Positions 33,501 to 41,688 of a DNA stretch of 64,000 bases are shown here, piece after piece. A program made the translations under genes and the position numbers. The first letter of the stretch is position 1, and the number at the start of each line of letters is the position of its first letter. The notes under the pieces were generated by a model. The model had not been told where the DNA came from. It saw only the letters and a program-made list of their open reading frames with translations, and ran no database searches. This stretch comes from Cohnella silvisoli. GTDB taxonomy: Bacteria > Bacillota > Bacilli > Paenibacillales > Paenibacillaceae. The stretch covers positions 124,001-188,000 of the forward strand of contig NZ_JAIOAP010000003.1 in NCBI RefSeq assembly GCF_021190915.1, read 5' to 3'.

Positions 33501-35816
33501 AGATTAGTCCAACAAACCGTGTACGGTATTTCGGGACTGTCCAATGGCCCGCATACGATCAAGGCAGTCAAAAAATCGGGATCTTACATGCTGCTCGATA
33601 AATTCAGCGTCAGTGTGCCAGTCGCTGCCAACACGCCAAAGGCTTCTATCAACGATAACGATCCCGGCATTACGTACTCAGGCTCATGGGGACATAGCAC
33701 GGGCAGGGGACTCGGGGATTATCAGGATGATGTTCACTACACCGAGGCAAACGACGCTTACTTTGAATACGCCTTTACGGGAACGGGAATCGATCTGATC
33801 ACGGAAAAGGATTCCTCGCAGGGCGACATGGATATTTTCATAGATAATGTATTTAAGCAAACGGTGAACACCTATCACGATAGCAGATTAGTCCAACAAA
33901 CCGTGTACGGCATTTCGGGACTGTCCAATGGTCCGCATACGATCAAGGCCGTGAAAAAATCGGGATCTTATATGCTGTTGGATAAATTCAGCGTTAGCGT
34001 ACCTGTCGGGATCAACCCGGCAACGGGAACCTTCGATAAGAAGGTTGCAGCGCAAGCCGATGTCATGACAACGATGACGCTTTATGGAGACACGCTAAGC
34101 AGCATAGCTCAAAGCGGTACTCCTCTGGCGTTAGGCACCGATTACGCGGTTTCAGGCAACGAAGTCACCATCAAGAAGGAATACCTTGCAACCCGACCTG
34201 TCGGCACAACGAACCTGACTTTCACTTTTGGCTCGGGAGCTGTGCAGACCCTCGTCATTACGGTGAGCGATTCGACGCCGCAGAGCAGTACGATCAGCCC
34301 GTCCGTATTAAGCTTTGATCGGAAAGAAACGGCTCAAGCCGATATCACGACAACGGTAGCCCTCAACGGGAATGATTTGAACGGCATCGCGAACGGCGGA
34401 ACCGCATTGGCGTCCGGTTCCGACTATACGGTATCCGGGAACCAGGTCACGATCAAGAAGGAATACCTTGCCACTCTGCCAACGGGTTCGGTCAATCTGA
34501 CTTTCTCCTTCAGCGAAGGAGCGACGCAGAATCTTGCCGTTATCGTAAGCGACACGTCCAGAGGCCGGTATGTATTCGTCAACGACGACGATACCGGAAT
34601 TTCCTACCATGGCGCTTGGCAGCATAACAGAAACAGGGGACTCGGAGATTACAAGGATGACGTGCATTTCACGGAGACGAATAACGATTATTATGAATTT
34701 ACGTTTAAGGGCACGGGAATCGAAATCGTTACGGAAAAGGATTCTTCGCAGGGAGATATGGACATCTTCGTTGATAACGTGTTCAAGCAAACGATTAGCA
34801 CTTACAACGTAAGCAAGCAAGCTCTGCAAACCGTGTACAACATTACCGGATTGTCCGATAGCGAACATACCCTCAAGGTCGTGAAGAAATCGGGCTATTA
34901 TATGCTGCTCGATCAATTGAAATATAAAATAGCGGATCTGATCAGCCCGGATACGGCAAGCTTCGATAGGAATGCGCAGGCTGACGTAACGGCATCGTTG
35001 AATATCGACGGAAGCAACTTGCTCGGCATAACCAACGGTGGAACCCCTTTAGTGGCGGGCAGCGATTATACGCTGTCGGGCAACCTGGTCACCATCAAGA
35101 AGGAATACCTTGCAACCCGACCGGTGGGAATATCGGCACTGGCATTCTCCTTCCGCGGGGACTATCAGAATGACGTTCATTACACGGAGACGAACGGCGA
35201 TTATTTCGAGTTTACTTTTACGGGGACGGGAATTGAATTGATTTCGCCTAAAGGTCCATCGCAAGGCAATATCACGATTTTCGTGGATGGTAAGCAAAAA
35301 CAAACGGTGAATACCTATAATGCCACAAGACTTACCGGGCAACCCGTTTACGGCATTTCCGGGCTGACCAACGGTATTCATACCATTAAGGGAGTGAAAA
35401 AATCAGGAGACTCTATGCTGGTGGATAAGTTGACATTTACCGTACCTTCTACGGCTTTAATCAACGATTCGGACTCAGAAATCAAATATAAAGGCATATG
35501 GAATCACAGCGGCGGCAGAGGATTGGGAGATTATCAGGATGACGTCCATTATACGGAGAGAAACAACGATTCCTTTAAGTACAAATTTAAGGGAACGGGA
35601 ATCGAACTCATTACGGAAATGGACTCTTCGCAGGGCAATATCGATATCTACGTGGATGACCAATTTAAGCAAACGGTAAGCACGTATAGCCCCGCTAGAT
35701 TGATTGGGCAAACCGTGTACCGGATTTCCGGACTTTCCAAAGGTTCTCATACGATCAAAGCCGTAAAAAAATCCGGAGACTATATGCTCTTAGACTCAAT
35801 AAGAGTCACTCCATAA
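30561..35816 (+). CDS. Secreted GH27 glycosidase with X2 and beta-sandwich repeat array
   Basis: A 1,751-residue exported enzyme. Signal peptide 1-35; GH27 TIM barrel about 38-330 with PYMGWSSY, nucleophile Asp203 (FLKFDS) and probable acid/base Asp262 (WRVDWDVEC); C-terminal beta domain to about 435. Then come six X2 modules (each with TVSGNEVTIKKEYLA or a variant) mixed with six beta-sandwich units of about 120 residues (GLGDYQDDVHYTE, IDIYVDNVFKQTV, LLDKL) and one remnant. GH27 members act on alpha-galactosides, alpha-GalNAc or beta-L-arabinopyranosides. The second Asp of the usual galactose-binding Asp pair is Ala90 here, so galactosidase activity is not assured. The start is GTG 30561 (AAGGGG upstream), as in the paralogue at 39181. 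Confidence 0.85.
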   Translation: MVNAVKKARIWLLAFIMIAAQLGFIVPVTNVAKAANNGLGQKPYMGWSSYSMQVYSGNGQWITAAQIKAQSDAMHEKLQSHGYEYINIDAAWNGGMDGYGRPIPSTTLYPNGFQEVIDYVHNNGQKIGIYGIPGLSPQAYAADLPIYGAPGCSMQDIAVQPLTTSDYWGIGYKIDFSNPCAQSYINSIADVYGEWGIDFLKFDSVTPGSGHDDTSIDARDDVKAWSQALAPHHIWLELSWALDIKYADTWKQYANGWRVDWDVECYCQNTALTAWANIARLFPKAEQWWRHAGPGGWNDFDSLDIGNGAMDGITQDERRTAMTLWSISSAQLYTGNDLTNLDSFGLELLTNDEVIAVNQAGRPAHPVSTASEQQVWYANNGDGTYTVGLFNLGSSAATVNVNWSDIGLNGLASVRDLWSHTDLGTFNSGYSSINLASHGSRLFKVTSQGGSVSLNDDDTGMKYAGSWNRNGGKEFTEATQNFLVAIHDASAQNSTISPTTGSFDKKGSAQADVTTTMTLNGNELSSIKNGVTPLTLGTDYTVSGNEVTIKKEYLANRPVGITHLNFTFSAGATQILDITVSDTTPRDSRVTPAAVSFDQKATAQADVTTTITWNGNELTSISNGETTLAPGTDYTVSGDAVTIKKQFLAARPRGTTNLIFSFNTGAAQTVALIVKDSSIGGSVSLNDDDASISYTGAWNQSTNRGLGDYKNDVHWTETNNDYFEYAFTGTGIELITEMDPSQGAMDIYVDNVFKQTVSTYNLGRLAQQTVYNITGLPSGAHTLKVDKKSGYFMLLDKLTVAVPDLISPSTASFDKAVPEQADVLTTTTVGGNELSSITNDGATLASGTDYTVSGNEVTIKKEYLAAKPIGTTNLIFSFNGGATQTLAITVSNSGAQNSTVSINDNDSGITYSGPWGHSTGRGLGDYQDDVHYTEANDAYFEYAFTGTGIDLITEKDSSQGDVDIYVDNVFKQTVSTYNDSRLVQQTVYGISGLSNGPHTIKAVKKSGSYMLLDKFSVSVPVAANTPKASINDNDPGITYSGSWGHSTGRGLGDYQDDVHYTEANDAYFEYAFTGTGIDLITEKDSSQGDMDIFIDNVFKQTVNTYHDSRLVQQTVYGISGLSNGPHTIKAVKKSGSYMLLDKFSVSVPVGINPATGTFDKKVAAQADVMTTMTLYGDTLSSIAQSGTPLALGTDYAVSGNEVTIKKEYLATRPVGTTNLTFTFGSGAVQTLVITVSDSTPQSSTISPSVLSFDRKETAQADITTTVALNGNDLNGIANGGTALASGSDYTVSGNQVTIKKEYLATLPTGSVNLTFSFSEGATQNLAVIVSDTSRGRYVFVNDDDTGISYHGAWQHNRNRGLGDYKDDVHFTETNNDYYEFTFKGTGIEIVTEKDSSQGDMDIFVDNVFKQTISTYNVSKQALQTVYNITGLSDSEHTLKVVKKSGYYMLLDQLKYKIADLISPDTASFDRNAQADVTASLNIDGSNLLGITNGGTPLVAGSDYTLSGNLVTIKKEYLATRPVGISALAFSFRGDYQNDVHYTETNGDYFEFTFTGTGIELISPKGPSQGNITIFVDGKQKQTVNTYNATRLTGQPVYGISGLTNGIHTIKGVKKSGDSMLVDKLTFTVPSTALINDSDSEIKYKGIWNHSGGRGLGDYQDDVHYTERNNDSFKYKFKGTGIELITEMDSSQGNIDIYVDDQFKQTVSTYSPARLIGQTVYRISGLSKGSHTIKAVKKSGDYMLLDSIRVTP
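33261..34004 (+). repeat. Near-identical tandem beta-sandwich units in the GH27 gene
   Basis: The stretch from about 33261 to 33620 repeats at an offset of 384 bp (33645-34004) with very few differences, while the other units are more diverged. This marks a recent tandem duplication. Confidence 0.85.
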
Positions 35817-35847
35817 GAGTCACTCCATAAGAGACCATAAGAGTCAC
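35799..35847 (+). repeat. 14-bp tandem repeat across the GH27 stop codon
   Basis: ATAAGAGTCACTCC occurs at 35799-35812 and 35813-35826, then shortened copies at 35827-35836 and 35837-35847. The stop TAA (35814-35816) lies in the second unit. Confidence 0.9.
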
Positions 35848-35860
35848 AAACTAATTTCAC

Positions 35861-35896
35861 TATCAAGCCCTCCTAAATGATTAGGAGGGCTTGATA
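35861..35896. terminator. Terminator after the first GH27 gene
   Basis: Perfect 16-bp stem (35861-35876 with 35881-35896), 4-nt loop. No long T-run follows, so read-through into the lactonase gene is possible. Confidence 0.8.
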
Positions 35897-35937
35897 TCAA
35901 CTAGTTCATCCGAGAGAAGAGGGGGGAGTAAACAGCG

Positions 35938-36771
35938 ATGAGAGTGGATGCCCACCAGCATTTGTGGAATTTGGATATAGTGAAATATCCTTGGCTCGTC
36001 CCGGAGTACGGACCGATCTATCGGACTTTCGAGGCCGACGAGTTGGAACCGTTGCTTGCTGCATCGGGAGTAGAGAAAACGGTGATCGTTCAAGCGATGG
36101 ATTCCTACGAAGACACGGACTATATGTTGGAAACCGCCTCCAGGTACGATTGGATCGCGGGCGTGGTGGGTTGGGTGCCGTTGAACAAACCGGATGAGGC
36201 CGCAAGGAAATTGGAGCTTTATTCAAGGAATCCTTTGTTCAAGGGAGTTCGTCATCTGATTCACGAGGAGAAAGACCCGGACTGGGTTGTCGGCGATAAG
36301 GTAATCGAAGGGCTTAAAGTGCTGGCCGCGTTCGGATTGTCCTTCGATGTCGTCGCCGTGTTTCCGAATCATCTTAAGCACATTCCTAAGCTGGCCGAGA
36401 GCGTGCCCGACTTACGGATAGTCATTGATCATCTAGCCAAACCGCAAATTAAAGAGAGTCTAATGGAGCCTTGGTCGAGTCAATTAAAAGCTGCGGCGTC
36501 TTATCCGCAAGTGTTTGCCAAAGTGTCTGGACTCAATACGGCCGCGAATTGGGAGAGTTGGTCCTCTGCCGATATCAAACCGTATATCGACTATGCGCTG
36601 GATGTATTCGGGGCTGAGCGGGTGATGTTCGGAAGCGATTGGCCGGTAGCGAATCTAGCCGGAGATTACGGCAAAGTATGGACGGAAACAAACATCGCGC
36701 TAGAAGAACGTTCGCGAGAAGAGGTCGACCTAGTGTTAGGCGGTACGGCCGCGTCATTCTACAGATTGTAA
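35938..36771 (+). CDS. L-fuconolactonase-like amidohydrolase
   Basis: A 277-residue cytoplasmic TIM-barrel hydrolase of the COG3618 group, whose characterised members open L-fucono-, L-rhamnono- or related sugar lactones. The metal-binding HxH is at the N terminus (DAHQHLW, His6 and His8), a third His is in VIDHLAKP, and the catalytic Asp is in FGSDWPV. Length is typical. It lies between GH27 and GH95-like genes, 27 nt before the latter, so it likely belongs to the sugar-processing operon. With GH95, the SDR and the dehydratase it could form a non-phosphorylating L-fucose (or L-galactose) route. The lactone used is an inference. Confidence 0.85.
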   Translation: MRVDAHQHLWNLDIVKYPWLVPEYGPIYRTFEADELEPLLAASGVEKTVIVQAMDSYEDTDYMLETASRYDWIAGVVGWVPLNKPDEAARKLELYSRNPLFKGVRHLIHEEKDPDWVVGDKVIEGLKVLAAFGLSFDVVAVFPNHLKHIPKLAESVPDLRIVIDHLAKPQIKESLMEPWSSQLKAAASYPQVFAKVSGLNTAANWESWSSADIKPYIDYALDVFGAERVMFGSDWPVANLAGDYGKVWTETNIALEERSREEVDLVLGGTAASFYRL

Positions 36772-36798
36772 AAGAGGCACATCAAGGGGGCGGTAAAG

Positions 36799-39165
36799 TT
36801 GAATACAAAGGAACAGGCAAGCAAACACGCGATAAGTTACGACCGCCCGGCTTCGGGCTTTTTCGAAGGCGCTTTGCTCGGAAACGGAGGTTTGGGCGCT
36901 GTCGTGACGACGCGTCCCGACGCGGTTGTCATTCATTTCGGACATAACAACGTATGGGATATTCGAATTGCCGAGAATCATCAGGACAAGATCGGAACCT
37001 TCGAGGACTTATTCGCAAGGTTGAAGAAAATCCCCGCCGGTTATTCCTCGTTAAACGAGGAAGCTTGGTACCGGGAATACGTAGCGATGACTAGCGAAAA
37101 TTACGACTTCCCGTATCCGCGCCCGATGCCTTGCGGCTCCATGCTGCTAGGCTTCGACCGGCGGACGACGGAAGTGCTCGGACATAAACTGCGAATAGAG
37201 AACGGATTGTGCGAAATTTACTTCAAAGTCGGGGATACCGCGGTTACGTTGCTCGTCTTCGTCGATCAGCATGTCGATCGGTTGTGGGCGACGCTTCAGG
37301 ATTCGGATGGGTTATCGGCGAGAGCAAATATATTTAATCGGATAAAATTGATCCCCGACCCGAATACGCCGCCTGAGCTTCCCACGCTGGCGGCTTCGGT
37401 AGACGTTACGGGCAGTTGTCTTTCCTTTCGTCAAACTCTTCCCTACTCCCTGACTGAGGAGGGGCCGGCCGGCGATCGTTCCAAAGACAGGGCGTTCCGG
37501 TTATCGGCTCGAGTCTCTCGCGAAGCAGCCTTTCAAGAAAGTACCCAAGTACTTGAAGCCAAGCTTGGCGAGGGGGCCAACTTTACTGTCTGCATCGAGC
37601 TGAACGAAGGCTTGGACGCGAACGTTCCCTGGGAGATCCCAGTCATCGATTCCCCCGATCAAGAGTCGTTTTCCGCGGCATTGGATCTTTCCGATAAGAA
37701 ATGGGAGGATTATTGGTCCCGCTCGGGCGTCATCTTGGAGGATGAATTTCTGGAGCGCGTATGGTATCGGAATCTCTATTTTTTCCAATGCTCCGTGAAA
37801 CCGGAAGCGACGTGTCCGGGAATATTCGCCAATTGGAGCTATGGCAAGATCGGCTCGGAATGGCATGGAGACTACCATATGAACTACAATACGCAACAGC
37901 CTTTTTGGCTCGCGTTCTCGAGCAACCACGTGGATAAACACTTGGCTTACGTGAATATGGTCGATCACGTGCTTCCCGTCAGCCGCAAATGGGCTCAGGA
38001 ATATTACGGTTTGCGCGGCGCTTATTACCCGCATTCCGCTTATCCCGTGGAAATGAACATGATGCCTTATCCCGTCCCCCATTGGGGCTGGGAAGTTTGC
38101 GAAACCCCGTGGACCGTGCAGAGCCTTTGGTGGCATTATCTGTACACGATGGATAAGGCGTTCTTGGCAGACCGCGCTTATACGCCGATCAAGGAAGCCG
38201 TCCTGTTCATGGTGGATTATATGAAAAGACCGGACGCGCATGGAGAAGCCTGGGGGGATGACCGGTATCATATTTTTCCGACGGTGGTACCGGAGCTGTA
38301 CGAGCTTACGCCAGGTTTCAAGAAAAACAGCGATTGCATCGTCGACCTGACGCTGACGAAGTTCCTATTTCGCGCTTTCCTGGAAGCTTGCGAGGCGCTC
38401 GGGTTAAACAAAGCGGAAGCGGAATTGCTGGCCGAAGTCGGGGATATTCTTGGCAAATTTCCCGAGTATCCGACGGCGAAATCGCAGCGGGGAACCGTAT
38501 TCGTGTCCGTCCCGGGCGAAGACCCGGAGGTGGTCTATAATGTGCCGAACGGGATCTCGACCGTATTCCCGGGGGAAGATCACGGCTTGCATTCGTCGCC
38601 GGAGCGCTATCAAATCGGGGTGAACTCTTATCTGAACCATCGCAACGAAGGCGGGAACGAGCTCGTTTTCCTTAATCTCGCCGGGGCGCGGTTGGGGCAG
38701 CTCGATCTGGAACGCTTCAAGCGCCAAATCGATTATTGCCTGCTTCCGAACGGTACTTGCACGGACAAATTGCTAGAATCCGGGGGTAGATATTCGGATA
38801 CGACCCCGTTCGATTATATGGGGCCGATGGGCATATGGTTCGAGAATTTTGCTTTGCCCGTCGTCATCAACGAATGTCTGATGCAAAGCTACAACGGAAT
38901 CATTCGCTTCTTCCCTAACTGGCCGCTTAATAGGCGCGCGGAATTCCGCACGCTCCGAGCGGTAGGCGGATTCCTCGTAAGCGCGATAGCCGATGCGGGG
39001 ATGATCCAAGGGATAGAAATCTATAGCGAAGCCGGCTCGCCGCTTCGGGTTTACAACCCGTGGGGTAAAGCGCGGTGTATCCGGGGCCGAGAGGAGGAGA
39101 CTCTGACAGGGGACATATTGGCATTGGAGACGGAAAAAGGAGAGAAAATCCGGCTGATACCCTAA
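36799..39165 (+). CDS. GH95-like glycosidase, divergent
   Basis: A 788-residue protein without signal peptide. It has the same overall plan as GH95: beta-sandwich with LLGNGGLGAVV near residue 30, then an (alpha/alpha)6 barrel with a WHGDYHMNYNTQQPFW motif that corresponds to the Asn-containing active-site loop of GH95. The other GH95 signatures are changed: NLQGIWN is replaced by FANWSYG, and the HRHLSH motif is absent; a FPGEDHGLHSSPERY segment lies at the corresponding place. It may belong to a distinct family in the same clan. TTG start at 36799 with AAGGGGG 8 nt upstream. It is followed by a second GH27 gene 15 nt later. Confidence 0.7.
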   Translation: MNTKEQASKHAISYDRPASGFFEGALLGNGGLGAVVTTRPDAVVIHFGHNNVWDIRIAENHQDKIGTFEDLFARLKKIPAGYSSLNEEAWYREYVAMTSENYDFPYPRPMPCGSMLLGFDRRTTEVLGHKLRIENGLCEIYFKVGDTAVTLLVFVDQHVDRLWATLQDSDGLSARANIFNRIKLIPDPNTPPELPTLAASVDVTGSCLSFRQTLPYSLTEEGPAGDRSKDRAFRLSARVSREAAFQESTQVLEAKLGEGANFTVCIELNEGLDANVPWEIPVIDSPDQESFSAALDLSDKKWEDYWSRSGVILEDEFLERVWYRNLYFFQCSVKPEATCPGIFANWSYGKIGSEWHGDYHMNYNTQQPFWLAFSSNHVDKHLAYVNMVDHVLPVSRKWAQEYYGLRGAYYPHSAYPVEMNMMPYPVPHWGWEVCETPWTVQSLWWHYLYTMDKAFLADRAYTPIKEAVLFMVDYMKRPDAHGEAWGDDRYHIFPTVVPELYELTPGFKKNSDCIVDLTLTKFLFRAFLEACEALGLNKAEAELLAEVGDILGKFPEYPTAKSQRGTVFVSVPGEDPEVVYNVPNGISTVFPGEDHGLHSSPERYQIGVNSYLNHRNEGGNELVFLNLAGARLGQLDLERFKRQIDYCLLPNGTCTDKLLESGGRYSDTTPFDYMGPMGIWFENFALPVVINECLMQSYNGIIRFFPNWPLNRRAEFRTLRAVGGFLVSAIADAGMIQGIEIYSEAGSPLRVYNPWGKARCIRGREEETLTGDILALETEKGEKIRLIP

Positions 39166-39180
39166 GAGGAGATGAATGAT

Positions 39181-41631
39181 GTGATTCAGAGGTCAGGCAA
39201 CGTACGAGCTGGGCTGTTGCTGCTTATCTTCTTTATCGCGCAACTTGGTATTTTCATCCCGAACGCTTCGGTCGTTAAAGCCGCAAACAACGGATTGGCG
39301 CTTAAACCCCTGATGGGCTGGAGCAGCTATAGCCTGCAGGTGTACCACAACAACTCAAGCTGGATTAACGCAACGAATATCAAAGCTCAATCGGATGCCA
39401 TGCACACGACCCTTCAATCCCACGGATATAACTACATCAACGTGGACGCAGGCTGGAACGGGGGCATCGACGGTTATGGGCGTCCGGTTCCTAGTACGAC
39501 CTTATACCCTTTAGGCATCGTGGATCTGATCAACTACGTTCATGCCAACGGGCAGAAATTCGGACTTTACGGGATACCGGGTCTTTCCCCTCAAGCTTAC
39601 AACGCGGATCTTCCGATCTACGGGGCACCGGGCTGTTCGATGCAGGATATTGCCGTCCAGCCTTTGACGACGTCGGATTATTGGGGGCTCGGGTATAAGA
39701 TCGATTTTACGAACCCTTGCGCCCAAAGCTATATCGACTCCATTGCCGATCTATACGATTCATGGGGAGTCGACTTCCTGAAATTCGACAGCGTCACGCC
39801 GGGTTCCGGGCATAACGATACGACCATCGACGCACGGGGCGACGTCAAAGCGTGGTCCGATGCGCTGGCGCCGTATGGGATATGGCTGGAGCTGTCTTGG
39901 GCGCTCGACATCAACTATATCGACTATTGGAAACAGTACGCCAACGGCTGGCGAGTCGATTGGGATATCGAATGCTATTGCGGAACTAGCGGCTTGACGA
40001 CTTGGGCGAACATCGCCCGAACATTCCCGAAGGCAGAGGAGTGGTGGCGGCACGGCAGTCCGGGAGGCTGGAACGATTTCGATTCTTTGGACGTCGGCAA
40101 CGGCGCAATGGACGGCATAACCCAGGATGAGCGGCGGACGGCGATGACGTTATGGGCTATGTCGTCGGCGCAGCTCTATACCGGCAACGACTTGACTAAT
40201 CTGGACAGCTTCGGAATCGGATTGTTGACGAACGACGAAGTGATCGCGGTCAATCAAGCGGGACGCCCGGCGCATCCCGTGTCCACGGCGACCAACCAGC
40301 AGGTCTGGTATGCGAATAACGGGGACGGCAGTTACACGGTCGGACTCGTCAATCTCGGGAGTTCCGCAGCTACTGTGACCGTGAACTGGAGCGATATCGG
40401 CCTCGGCGGCGCGGCTTCCGTTCGAGATCTGTGGACCCATACCGATCTCGGAACCTATAATACCGGATATAGCTCGGTCAGTCTCGCTTCCCATGCTTCG
40501 CGTCTGCTCAGGGTCGTTTCGCAGGGCGGTTCCCTAGCCGTTAACGACGACGATACCGGAATCAAGTACACCGGCAATTGGAGCCGTAGCTATAACAGGG
40601 GATTGGGAGATTTCAAGGACGATGTTCATTTCACCCAGACGAACAACGACTATTTCGAGTATACTTTTAACGGAACCGGAATCGACTTGATCACGGAGAA
40701 GGACTCCTCCCAAGGCAATATCGACATCTATGTGGACGGGGTTTTCAAACAGACGGTGAGCACTTATAACGCCACTCGGCAAGCTCAACAGAAAGTGTAT
40801 GGCATAACCGGATTGGCTAACGGCTCCCATACGCTCAAAGCCGTGAAGAAAACGGGGACGTACATGCTCCTCGACAAATTAAGCTTCAGTGTAGCCTCGC
40901 CGATTCAAGTGAACGACACCGATGCCGGAATCTCGTATACCGGCACTTGGTCGCTCAGCAGCGCAAGAGGCTTCGGGGACTTCAAGGACGACGTGCATTA
41001 CACGATGAACAACAACGACTATTTTCAATACACGTTCACGGGCACGGGAGTCGAACTGATTACGGAGAAGGATTCGTCACAGGGCAATATCGATATCTAC
41101 GTGGACAACGTGTTCAAGGAAACGGTAAGCACGTACAACTCCACCCGGTTGGCCCAGCAAACCGTTTACAAAATATCGGGATTGACACCGGGCTCCCATA
41201 CGATCAAGGCCGTCAAAAAGACGGGAACCTACATGCTGCTCGATAAACTGAGCTTTGTTAGCACGAAGGTTCAATACAACAATACAGATCCTGGCATTTC
41301 GTATACGGGTACCTGGTCGCTTAACGGTAGCAGGGGTTTCGGAGATTACAACGACGACGTCCATTTCACCCAGACGAACAACGATTACTTCCAATTCACG
41401 TTCACCGGCACGGGGATCGAATTGATCACTGAAAAAGAAGCCGGCCAGGGCGACGTCGACATCTACGTGGACAACGTATTCAAGCAAACGGTCAGCACTT
41501 ATAACGCCACGAGGTTAACGAACCAAGTCGTGTACGGCATTTCCGGCTTGACGAGCGGCTCCCATACACTCAAGGCCGTGAAGAAAACGGGAACATTCAT
41601 GCTTTTAGATTCGCTGAGAGTCACGCCTTGA
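39181..41631 (+). CDS. Secreted GH27 glycosidase with three beta-sandwich repeats
   Basis: An 816-residue paralogue of the enzyme at 30.6 kb. Signal peptide about 1-35, GH27 barrel with LMGWSSY, nucleophile Asp203 (FLKFDS), probable acid/base Asp in WRVDWDIEC, then the C-terminal beta domain and three beta-sandwich units of about 120 residues; the X2 modules are missing. Ala90 again replaces the second Asp of the substrate-binding pair. The GTG start at 39181 has GAGGAG 9 nt before it; the ATG at 39172 directly touches that site. It is translationally close to the GH95-like gene. The pair of GH27 enzymes probably act on the same polysaccharide with different surface binding. Confidence 0.87.
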   Translation: MIQRSGNVRAGLLLLIFFIAQLGIFIPNASVVKAANNGLALKPLMGWSSYSLQVYHNNSSWINATNIKAQSDAMHTTLQSHGYNYINVDAGWNGGIDGYGRPVPSTTLYPLGIVDLINYVHANGQKFGLYGIPGLSPQAYNADLPIYGAPGCSMQDIAVQPLTTSDYWGLGYKIDFTNPCAQSYIDSIADLYDSWGVDFLKFDSVTPGSGHNDTTIDARGDVKAWSDALAPYGIWLELSWALDINYIDYWKQYANGWRVDWDIECYCGTSGLTTWANIARTFPKAEEWWRHGSPGGWNDFDSLDVGNGAMDGITQDERRTAMTLWAMSSAQLYTGNDLTNLDSFGIGLLTNDEVIAVNQAGRPAHPVSTATNQQVWYANNGDGSYTVGLVNLGSSAATVTVNWSDIGLGGAASVRDLWTHTDLGTYNTGYSSVSLASHASRLLRVVSQGGSLAVNDDDTGIKYTGNWSRSYNRGLGDFKDDVHFTQTNNDYFEYTFNGTGIDLITEKDSSQGNIDIYVDGVFKQTVSTYNATRQAQQKVYGITGLANGSHTLKAVKKTGTYMLLDKLSFSVASPIQVNDTDAGISYTGTWSLSSARGFGDFKDDVHYTMNNNDYFQYTFTGTGVELITEKDSSQGNIDIYVDNVFKETVSTYNSTRLAQQTVYKISGLTPGSHTIKAVKKTGTYMLLDKLSFVSTKVQYNNTDPGISYTGTWSLNGSRGFGDYNDDVHFTQTNNDYFQFTFTGTGIELITEKEAGQGDVDIYVDNVFKQTVSTYNATRLTNQVVYGISGLTSGSHTLKAVKKTGTFMLLDSLRVTP

Positions 41632-41642
41632 CCTAAGGGGCT

Positions 41643-41670
41643 CTCCCGAGCGATCGGGAGGGCTTGATAT
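41643..41670 (+). terminator. Weak terminator-like hairpin after the second GH27 gene
   Basis: CTCCCGA-gcga-TCGGGAG, followed by GGAGGGCTTGATAT, a tail also present after the first GH27 gene (35884-35897). Confidence 0.5.
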
Positions 41671-41688
41671 TGCAAAGGAGAGAAATCC

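Noticed and set aside
33261-34004. Assembly error producing the duplicated GH27 unit
   Set aside because: The two copies differ at several bases and flanking units continue in frame, so a true duplication is more likely, although long reads would settle it.
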